Assembly (NCBI GenBank): GCA_029168955.1
Contig: JAPDOI010001742.1
Coordinates: 1 to 64,000, forward strand
Length of the DNA: 64,000 nucleotides
Origin: Aplectana chamaeleonis
Taxonomy: Eukaryota > Nematoda > Chromadorea > Rhabditida > Cosmocercidae
Direction: 5' to 3'
The notes beneath the pieces were generated by a model that worked only from the letters and a program-made list of their open reading frames with translations, was not told the DNA's origin and made no database searches. Of the stretch, positions 55,771 to 64,000 are shown piece after piece; the first letter of the stretch is position 1, and every line of letters begins with the position of its first letter. A program made the translations under genes and the position numbers.

Positions 55771-58221
55771 GACGCGTGTTGGTGTGCCGACCGCGACGCG
55801 TGTCGGTGTAAAGTAGTTCCTAAGCTGGATGAAACTGTCCTGCAGGATGTGAACTGTTGCCAAATAGGCCGCTGAACGCGACACATTGAGATGTCAACAG
55901 CCCGACAACAGGCAGACGTCGCTGGGCAACGGGCTGACAATAGGCGCGATCTGACTTGTCAACAGGGAGCGGTTTATGAGATGACAACTTATCAATCTGT
56001 TGTCGACGCCACAGTCTGCCTTAGCAGATAAAGACGGTGTTTCAGACAACCTACCACAAAGTGACGGCTATACCCGCTCGTTGATGATACCGTAATCCTC
56101 GAGACGACAATCTGTCCAATCGATCAATTTCCAAATTTCGTGTGAAAAAAACACGAGTTTCACCAGAAGCTAGCGAACACTAGGGTGTCGTGTATGCGAC
56201 CTCCTAGCAAAGTTGCATCTCACATGTACAATTCCATACAGTACTTCTATGTAGCCTCATCGTAGCTCACAGCAAATATTTTGCTTTGAAGACTACTTGA
56301 TGCATTCAGTGTTTCCATGCAGCCTTATCGGCGTGCTCATAGCGATGTGCTCGACTGATAGTCTCGTTTCGTCTCGTTCTCCTTAGATGCTCGTCGTTAA
56401 GTCTCGTTAGATACACTTGATGAAGTCCCATGTTTTCTTTCCAAGCTCTATGCCTTCTGCGTGATCCGGTTAGGTCACTTCGAAGGTCTCGAAAAACGGT
56501 CTTCTTCAAAATATTTCAGTCATTTCCGTCAACCATTGTGTAAGAAAAGTGTATCTATCGTCCATGTTTTAGAAATCGTCTACGCATTCTTCGAAACTGT
56601 TCGGTAAAAATCGGTTTCTAGTCATGATTATCATGCTGTGAATACCATAACCCCTGACTTTGAGGCTGTTTTCTCGAGAAATAAGGACTCAGGATTTGTG
56701 AGACGTCCAGACAGTGTTCAGCTAGGCCAGCCCAATCTATTTGACCAGAATTTAGGTAGTGTCAAAATTCGACCGGACCTTGCCTTTAAGTATACGTAAT
56801 ACGTAGCAAACCATATCGAATGTGAAATTCTGTGAATGACGTTAAAAGAAGAAGAACTTTTCTGTGTGCAACCTCATCATATATTTAAGCTTGGTCTTTT
56901 GCCAGAAATGTATATCTACCTGCATTTCGTGTGGTCTTTATTATTTACTTGTTATATTGTTCGACGGTTCGGTTACATGTATAGGTTGAGCTCCGCCGTC
57001 CGGTGCATGTCTCGTGTGAAACATACAAACCCATGTAGCGAAGGGCATCGAGAAACAACCTTGTTTTGTTTTAAGGTGCATTTGGTAAATGGTGTTCCAT
57101 GTGGATAGTGTGTGGCCTCATGTTCTCTGCACATGTTTCGCTAGAAACTTACTCAATGATTTCATTGTTTCTGCGCAGCGATACTCGACGCGCACACTGT
57201 GCGATGCTTGCCTGAGTTCTCTGTTAAAGTCTCGCTACAGGCACTTGTTTGAACCTAAGCTTCTCATCTTGAGTTCTACAATTTCTAGGCGATCATCGGT
57301 AGGGAACTTGTGTGGCTGTGGGTAGAGAAGTGTGTGAAGAGTCTAAACTTGTTCTCGTACTATGGTTGTATTTGTGGCTACATTTCGTGTAGTTTGTCTA
57401 AAGATTCTTCTTGTGCCACAGCTCTATTGCTAGTGACATTTCTTGTGGTTGACATTCCTCTATTTTTTGTATCGTTCAACGATTTACTTACCCAAGCTTC
57501 GGATAATTCTCCACGACCTAGTCAAGTGTCACATCCGAATTCGGCTGACGTTCGTTACCACAAATCCGACAGCCAGCGATCAAGTTATAGCGTTCAAGTG
57601 GTAGTTCGTCTCTGATGATCCATTCGTGTTCAAGAAGAATGACAAAACGAGCTTCACCATCCGGCTCCGGCACCACGATTGTTCAAGCGGATGATGCTGC
57701 TAAGAACGTTACTCAATCTCTATCCGAGAAGACGATATGGAAGATGATGCATACCACTGTACCCAGTCTGCACCCAAGAAGACGATACTTAGAGTTTCAC
57801 GCTTCAAGCAGATGACAGAGTCCATTCACGGTAGTCCAAGAAGTGTCTCCATGTGTCGAACGACTCGTTCATAGGTTTCTACACATGCATCGATGTGTCA
57901 CTTGCGTGCGCATGGTCTCTACGCGGCATACTTCATGCACGCACGCCCGCAGGATAATCTTCTCGCCAGTAGCTCACCTCTACGGTGAAAGATCATCAAC
58001 TGCACGCCAGTGAGCTGCTACAAATTCAGGTTTCCACCTCCATCTTAACACTCCGTTCGAATACGTACTTCAAGCATACGCCATGATGAAAATGTGAACC
58101 TGGTAGCTGCTTCCAGGCGTGAAGACACACCCAGCCAGCATTCTATCAACCTCTATAGGTCGAAATTAGCCGCAATCCTTACCGACTCAGATCTCTGTTA
58201 GACTTCAGCGACACTCCACTC
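55771..58221. other. No gene recognised
   Basis: A GCGACGCGTGT duplication at 55773-55803 (CCGCGACGCGTGTTGGTGTG / CCGCGACGCGTGTCGGTGTA) directly follows the SL-like locus. An isolated family A end (CCTTGCCTTTAAG) is at 56777. Short ORFs only. Confidence 0.4.
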
Positions 58222-61200
58222 CTACGAATTTGTTTCCAAACTGATCAGCCGGCTAAAATGGTAGCCGCATGTCACTGAGAGTGTAACCGGGACCACTCGC
58301 CGACGGCACCATTGTAGTGCAAGGATGCTCGCATGAACTGCCGGCAACTGGCGATATCGGTTCTTTGCCGATGGGCGGAGACTGCACAAAGGGGCCAGGG
58401 GAAAGCAGCCACAATCCGCGGCAGGGGCGAAATTCCGCCAATGACGCCACCCAGCGAGATTTGACTGGAAAAAACCGTACAAAATATTTAAAAGTCTGTT
58501 CAGACATTTGCATAGTAGTCAAAAAACTCACCGAGAACCCGCAAAGCCAACAGAAATGCATATTGCACACTGCGCAATGCATGTGATTACAGCCTTCCCC
58601 TTTCTCTATCACCGCTCCACAGCCCTTGGTCGGGCATTGTTGCACCTGACCTTCCATCATATCCATATAGGCTTTCAATGAGGCTGCATCATCGGCTGAA
58701 TATTATGTTCGTTAGAAAAATTTGATGAAAAATCCGAATTCACCCCCAACATCCATGAAAAACCTGGCAAACCTCTTAGCGTCGCGTAGGTGTCGCACGT
58801 GAATCCTTCATGGGGCTCCATCATACACAAACTGCATCTTGTGCGATTACACGAACTACAGTGGATTTCTTGTCCTTCTGCCCTGTTATCTGACTGGAAT
58901 CGGGTAACGTAAAGATAGGAAGTGCATGAAAACAGTGGCTATAAGGAAAACTAACCAAGAATACCCCGAAGCAATCCGGCGTCGGGCAACGCTTCAACGA
59001 ACTATCCTTTCTGAGGATGCAGTCCAGAGAACTATCAACCAGCAAGTGCATCTTTTCCGGACTTACCCACGGCAAACGGTTGTCGCCAAGAAGGAGAATC
59101 TGAAATGATACCCAACTATCAAAGCCACAACACTTCTGCGCGCCATCGGCCCACAATCATGACCTGCCTGCGTTATTTGATGAAACTGAGCGACCTGTGT
59201 CGCGGACAGTAACTTCATTCTAAAATAATGTATACGTCGATCGCATGGGTGTACGCAAGTATGCTGCGTTTCCCTTTCCTCCATGCTCTCGCTGTCTATA
59301 CCCTCGCTCCGCACACGCGCACGGAGGAACGAACTAGATTTGCCTCCGAAATAGAGGTTATGTACGATCGACTGTTTTCACACACGATTGTGCTAGACTT
59401 GACCGAATCCGACATTTACATTGAACCGATTTGCGCCAATTTACTCTTATACGCGGTAGGAGCAAGGCCACTCGCTAAATCTACATAGTGGGAAGGCGAA
59501 GCTTTCGGTGCTGATCACTCCCACTGGGGATGAGCCACACTTTCAACTTCAAATGAAAATGGTGCAGACATCTCCTTACTCAGCCCGTGTAGTCCCTAGG
59601 CGAGTCTAGCCGATGTTCAAATCTATCTTACCGAATCTAACAGATCTGGTAAGTCTTACCGGCCGTAGATTAATAGAAGGCGTGGTTTCTCTTATACGAG
59701 ACCGTCATCTGCCTTGTTCGGCACCAACTGCGCCTCTTCCCGCAGTTCTATACGCTTCCCCATTCCCGCATGGTTGTAACCAACTTTCAACCTAGGTGAA
59801 CCATATCAGGAACTTGAGCGTGACAGTCGAGCTGCTGTCAGGGAACATTCGTCTCGCAAGGACCAGCTCCTATCGAATTATAAAGCAATCCAGCTTCTTC
59901 ATGCCGGGATCGATCAACATCGCTGTGGCGCTTTCTGCCTTGAACTTTGGTACTTTGCCATCATCAGCAAGCCTTGCAGCATGATCCATGCATGATTCCT
60001 CACCGACTTCAGTAAAGATTTTTCCAGTCAATGGCCGCGTGTGACACCTGGGCCGAATTCATCAACGCGTGTGTTAGGGTAGCGGTAAAGGCGTCGGCAC
60101 TTTTGATGATTACCCGCAGGGGCAGGCCGTCTCGTAGCCGAGCAGTGTCTCCCTTGCCCTGCCTCTCAGCTGGGTTAGAAGTGGGCACGACTGGTTAGCG
60201 AGCTCCCGCTTGCACAGGGTAATCTTATAAACTGCCGACGCTTTTACAGCTAACCAAACCCACGCGTTGATGAATTCGGCCCCTGAATTTCTCTCAATTT
60301 CGCCTGATCAAAATTGTGGACAGTCTTGCTCACAAGGAAATTGTTCAGAGTGTCAAACGCATCTGTGAAAAAAAACTAGTATCGCAGGTTCCAACAAGTT
60401 ATGAGCATTCCTTAAAGGCACAGGACACCCAAAAAACTAACTTTCAGATTTCATGCTTATCTTGGAGAGAGTCACACGATGATCACAGTGGTATCTCTGA
60501 TATCGTCCAAGACCCCCGTTGAACAGAGTTGTGGCTCTTCAAAGATGCATAGATTTTGAGGGTGAAAAACTGGTGGACGAGTTGTCTCACGCCTGTATTT
60601 CTCTTCATTCGCAATAGTTTCGCTAGAGCGAGACAGGATAAGGAGACAGTCGGCAATGGACTGAAGAACGCGACGCGGTGAAAATTCATGCATTCATCTA
60701 GCCGCTATCGAGTTCGGAAACCTGGTAGGAGATCGGGCCTGTGGTGGTGAGCGAAGGGGGTCGGGCCTGTGGTGGTCGCTGATATCTCGCTTATTCGGAG
60801 GAATTGAGGTTTCGCAATTGGCACGTGTTATACAGGAGGGGTCTTCTACACAGTTACACGACAATCTCGAAATTCATATCTGAGGATATACTGTGCCTTT
60901 AAGCCTCGTGAAGGGCCCCATTAGGCATTTTTTGGAGTTTCCAAAAATTTTCTCGGATTTACCTCAAAACTTGTACGTAGGGGGTATTCTATCGTGGTGA
61001 ACAAGAATTTGGAGTCCATTTGGCGAAATTTTGAGGTTTACTGTAGGTCACGGTAGGTAACATGTCATCAAGGGGACGAAAGCCACCAGTGTTTGAAAAA
61101 TCGAGAAACGGACGTCAACTTCGTTTTCTTCACACCGAATAACCACCGTATACAAATTTTGAGTAAAATCTGAGATTTTGACCAAACTACCGTATATCCA

Positions 61201-62780
61201 CCGTGACCTACAAAAAATCCATAAACGGACTCCAGATTCGTGTTCACCGCTCCAAATAACCGCCAGAGAATGATTTTGAAACATATCTATCGTATAAATC
61301 CGGAAATCTCGAAAGTGGCGTTTTTCCCTCGAAATTTTTCCGGTTGGGAAGCTTCGAACAAAACTAGCCGAAAACTTTGGAAAATCGACTAATAAACCAC
61401 AGATTCGTGATCAGCGCCCCACAAAACCCCCCTGGGGAATTTTTAAGTCAAATCTGGAACATTTTTCTAAAACGCTTCCAGAGCCCTCTAATCGCTATAA
61501 ATAAACGCACGCCCAACCGAAAATCCATGCAAGTCCGAAACGCTCTCAGTCTGGACAAAGTATGGAAAATGTGCCATCCCAAATTTTGCTCAGGGGGGGG
61601 TAGTTTTGGGCGCTAAACACATTTATGTGGTCCGTTTCCGGATTTTCCGTAGGCTAATGCGCTTTTTGGAAGGTACAAAAAGCACAAAAAAACGACCTTT
61701 TTAAGCTTGTAACTTCTTGGAACCTGTGGGCTGGATACTGTTCAGTTTTACTATTGAGCCAGAAGAGACACTAACGGTACTAGTCGCTTTCTCAGATGCG
61801 CTTGACACTCCAAACTCTTCCCTTGTCAGCCATATTCCAACTACAAACATGTTAGCTCACTCGGGGAGCTGAGTCCTCCTATAGCGGAAGCGGGCTTAAC
61901 ATACTCGAGTGTCTGAGCGATTTGATGGAGTTCCAAGTACACTCAGGAAGATAAGTCTTGGTGTTTCAGATTGCAATGGGGTTCAACCACAGCTATTTCT
62001 GCGCTGCTATCTTGACCCTCGCCTGAGTATTCCTGAAGGACGCTTCAGCACATAACTTTAAAAGCCCCAGGAGGAGCTCGTTCAAACACATGCACCATCG
62101 GCACTAGAGCAGTTGCCTAAAAAAGCGGAAAAAGAGTAGCATAAGGAACCTTGAGATCATTAATCGAGAGCAGCTTTTCACAGTCTTGGTGTTGACATCG
62201 CAATGGGAATTCACGATTCCTAATGAGCGTTGTGACCTGAAAATGAAAAAAAAAGAATCTCCACCAGAAGACAGTCCAGCCAAAGCAACATTTCACCTGG
62301 AAGATGATACATTTCAAGCAGTGATGATGCCCACAGTCCAGACAGTAAAAGGCATCAGCAACTGGTGAGAGGCATATAGGACAATCCGGTTTAGACGACG
62401 TATTGGTCGCGGAGCTCGTTGTGACTAACTGAAACGACACTACTCCATACTTGATAAAGTACTGTACCACTGCCACAAAAATAATGGAAATAACAACCAA
62501 CCTTACGATCCACTTCGTCCAGATAATCCATCAGAAGATCATACTGCTGAAGACTGCCATTGAATCCCATGTGCAGGCCATCCACGAATGTTATTTTGGC
62601 GCCACCACAAATCGAGCTGAAAACTCTTACTTAATCATTATTTTACTATGCAGTTAGCAAGCCATCTACACTGCGGTGCAATCTGGACCAAGATACTGAC
62701 AGACGGAACGCAACAAGCAGGCTATCGAGCGACTTGAGAGTATGCCTTCATTTAGGACCGACACATTGAACTTCCGACTT
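58222..62780 (-). CDS. RBR-type (RING1-IBR-RING2) E3 ubiquitin ligase, 5' partial
   Basis: A multi-exon gene. Exons in transcript order: A about 62780-62670, B 62616-62502, C 62428-62297, D 62236-62150, E 59099-58956, F 58893-58773, G 58695-58532, H 58464-58222 (doubtful). All introns are GT-AG, phases agree, and the frame is open throughout. RBR ligases take ubiquitin from an E2 onto a RING2 cysteine and pass it to a substrate, usually in the cytosol. RING1 (exons C-D) has CPIC, DCGHHHC, LKC and RC-x4-C. The IBR (E-F) has the full C6HC set CPTPDC, CSSC, CSLC and PHEGFTC. RING2 (G) has CPTKGC, GEGC with catalytic Cys followed by NHM, and FCWLC. LLSINDLK and CPTPDCFGVF recall the RBR part of DEAH11/12-type helicase-RBR fusions, but no helicase is inside the window. 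Exon A is supported only by reading-frame continuity and a weak donor. Confidence 0.88.
58532..58695 (-). CDS. RING2 exon G with catalytic cysteine
   Basis: 164 bp; acceptor AATATTCAG, donor TCG|GTGAGT. Encodes DDAASLKAYMDMMEG, QQCPTKGCGAVIEKGEGCNH and HCAVCNMHFCWLCGFS. By analogy with HHARI-type RBRs, the Cys before NHM is the thioester-forming residue. The downstream exon H does not resemble any RBR tail I know. Confidence 0.88.
58773..59099 (-). CDS. IBR exons E and F of the RBR gene
   Basis: Exon E (144 bp, phase 0 to phase 0, acceptor ATCATTTCAG) encodes EKMHLLVDSSLDCILRKD and LKRCPTPDCFGVFL. Exon F (121 bp, acceptor CGATTCCAG) encodes EIHCSSCNRTRCSLCMMEPH and EGFTCDTYATLR, ending one base into an Ala codon that exon G completes. 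The intron between them is 62 bp. Confidence 0.88.
59240..59360 (+). repeat. Dispersed repeat family K, copy 4
   Basis: TATGCTGCGTTTCCCTTTCC, GCTCTCGCTGTCTA, CCTCGCTCCGCACACGCGCA and GGAACGAACTAGATTTGCCT match 37365-37490. It lies inside the 3.05-kb intron of the RBR gene. Confidence 0.65.
60050..60283. mobile_element. Hairpin MITE in RBR intron
   Basis: GGGCCGAATTCATCAACGCG, then TTAGGGTAGCGGTAAAGGCG at the left, pair with CGCTTTTACAGCTAACCAAA and CGCGTTGATGAATTCGGCCC at the right. Arms about 50 bp. The interior has no ORF. Confidence 0.75.
60412..60902. mobile_element. TTAA-type MITE family A, copy 3 (inverted)
   Basis: TTAAAGGCACAGGACACCCA at the left and ATATACTGTGCCTTTAAG at the right; TTAA at both ends. 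The interior matches the other family A copies in reverse orientation (TCTCGCTTATTCGGAGGAAT, GACGAGTTGTCTC). It borders the family B remnant exactly at its right end. Confidence 0.8.
60903..61715. mobile_element. TIR DNA transposon, family B, copy 3 (truncated both ends)
   Basis: Colinear with 3535-4330 (GGTTTACTGTAGGTCACGGTAGGTAACATGTCAT region, CCGTATACCCACC-like words, AATGCGCTTTTTGGA). Both terminal repeats are missing; the left is cut at the family A element. Confidence 0.75.
61716..62149. other. Intron sequence, no feature
   Basis: Part of the 3.05-kb RBR intron; no repeat family recognised. Confidence 0.4.
62150..62428 (-). CDS. RING1 exons C and D of the RBR gene
   Basis: Exon C (62428-62297, acceptor TCGTTTCAG) encodes SKPDCPICLSPVADAFYCLD and GHHHCLKCIIFQ; exon D (62236-62150, acceptor CATTTTCAG) encodes REFPLRCQHQDCEKLLSIND, ending DLK at an AAG|GT donor. 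They are separated by a 60-bp intron. All eight RING1 ligands are present. Confidence 0.88.
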
Positions 62781-62788
62781 CGGTCCCA

Positions 62789-64000
62789 CAAAGAACTACT
62801 ACTAGCCATTCCGGATGAAATGAGTCTTTCTAGAACCGTTTTTAGCGTAGAATCCGATTTTAGTCTTCGCAGCTGCCTAAAACCACTTTCGAAAAAAAAG
62901 TTATAGGCGTTTTTCACCCAATTTTCGAACCTATTGTACCTTACAAAACGGGCATTAATCTTTGAAAAATCCCGAAACGGACTTCACAATTGTGAGACGA
63001 TTATAAATTGCCATCGGCACAAAATTCTCACAGTAAACAAAATTGATGATACCCGATTGATAAAGGGTAGGGTATAAAAGAAATTGAGAGCGGTGTGTTT
63101 TCATTCACACACAATCTTTCTCCAGAGGTGAGCGGCTCAAGCTGAACACACTAGGGATTAGGGGAACAGCCTCACCGGTGATAAAGATAAGACGATATTG
63201 GGGCCTATTCACGGATAAGTCTGGTAAGAAAAACTACTTCACTTACGTGAGAATTTTGTGCCGGCGGCAAATTATAAACCTGTATAATTGTGTTCAGTGC
63301 CCAAAACTACCCCCTAAGCAAAGTTTGGGCGAAGGCACATTTTCCAAACGTTGCTCAGACTGATGGCGTTTTGGAACTGTACGGATTTTTGGTTGCGCGT
63401 TTATTTATACCAGTTAGAGGGCTCTCAAAGAGTTTCAAAAAAAAAAATCAGATTCGACTGAAAATTCTCCCAGGAGGATTATGTGGGGAGCTGATCACGA
63501 ATCTGGGGTTTATTTGTCGATTTTCCGAAGTTTTCGACTTGTTTCTTTCAGGGCTTCCCATTGGGGTGAATTTGATGGCAAAACGTGACTTTTGACGATT
63601 TCCGGAATGCCGGGATAGATATGGCTCTAATTGTTTCTCTGAGGTTATTTGAAGTGCTTAGCATGAATCTGAGGTCTGTTTATCGACTTTTGACAGATCA
63701 CGGCAGATAACGGTGGGTATACGGTAGCTTGGTCGAAGTCTCAGATTTGACTCAGAATTGACATACGGGGGTTACTTGGAGTGGTGAGTACGAATTTACA
63801 TCCATTTGTCGATGCTCCAAATATTATACTATGATAGGTTTTGCCCCTCAAATGGCAGGGTACCAATCGTCACCTACAGTACACCTCATGATTTCCACAA
63901 ACGAGCTCCAGATTTGTGTTCAGCACCTCACATTAGTCCCAAATACAAGTTTTGAGCAAAATCCGGATTTTTTTCTCGAAAAACCCAAAAATTTTCATGA
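62789..64000. mobile_element. TIR DNA transposon, family B, copy 4, right end outside
   Basis: Left end CAAAGAACTACTACTAGCC followed by ATTCCGGATGAAATG and the usual family B interior. It continues past the window edge. It adjoins RBR exon A and is interrupted by an insertion at 62995-63285. Confidence 0.8.
62995..63285. mobile_element. 291-bp insertion in family B copy 4
   Basis: Inverted ends GATTATAAATTGCCATCGGC then ACAAAATTCTCAC, versus (inverted right end) GGTTTATAATTTGCCGCCGG then CACAAAATTCTCAC. Flanked by AATTGTG on both sides (62988-62994 and 63286-63292). Without it the family B sequence reads CACAATTGTGTTCAGTGCCC, as in the other copies. Confidence 0.75.

Noticed and set aside
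57310..57615. 101-codon ORF with hydrophobic segment
   Set aside because: ATLLLVTFLVVDIPLFF-like stretch could be membrane-spanning, but there is no homology I recognise and no splice support.
58317..58586. Plus-strand 89-codon ORF
   Set aside because: Antisense to RBR exons G and H.

Overview
This is repeat-saturated eukaryotic DNA, most likely from a nematode. Three lines of evidence point there. Three 22-nt sequences resemble the nematode SL1 spliced leader (each 18 of 22 bases identical), and each is followed directly by a GT donor. The one clear host gene has short introns (53-77 bp) that mostly end in TTTTCAG-type acceptors. The transposable elements also fit: a Penelope-like element, RTE, CR1/Jockey-like elements, TTAA-target MITEs and hAT MITEs. 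I cannot name the genus from sequence alone.

Host gene content is very low. The one convincing protein-coding gene lies on the minus strand between about 62780 and 58222. It encodes an RBR (RING1-IBR-RING2) E3 ubiquitin ligase. Seven exons join in one frame across GT-AG introns, and all zinc ligands and the RING2 catalytic cysteine are present. One 3.05-kb intron is filled with transposon copies. Its 5' part lies beyond the window and its 3' end is uncertain. A 170-codon ORF of unknown function is at 15411-15923.

Region by region: 1-1290, decayed Penelope-like element with RT C-terminus, zinc motif, GIY-YIG and a hammerhead-like 3' hairpin. 3382-4456, 50727-51981, 60903-61715 and 62789-64000, copies of a 1-1.25 kb TIR element with 3-bp TNA duplications. 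7887-8163, 27193-27471 and 38768-39046, near-identical 277-279 bp palindromic MITEs. 9311-11345, TTCGGAT-rich element with a 42-bp tandem array. 18030-20325, a non-LTR retrotransposon split by two nested DNA transposons; removing both restores its reading frame. 20919-21619 and 43290-43998, palindromic repeats carrying SL-RNA-like blocks. 21716-22521, an 806-bp palindrome. 23455-24620, a CT tract. 30276-34700, a composite low-complexity block: AAAT repeat, GA tract, 2.6 kb of CACGTCACGCC-type satellite, and GAAAGA repeat. 36050-44120, a dense nest of MITEs with an hAT MITE and an RTE fragment. 45150-47800, hairpins and a 0.7-kb inverted repeat. 49797-50375, a minisatellite of about 41 bp. 54505-55413, a frameshifted Jockey/CR1-like RT C-terminus. 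55671, a third SL-RNA-like locus. 58222-62780, the RBR gene.

The most interesting signal is the set of three SL-RNA-like loci. They share the 22-nt leader, the donor, a T-rich candidate Sm site and an upstream TACGA[C/A]GCA block at a near-constant distance. Two of the three sit inside a mobile palindromic repeat family.
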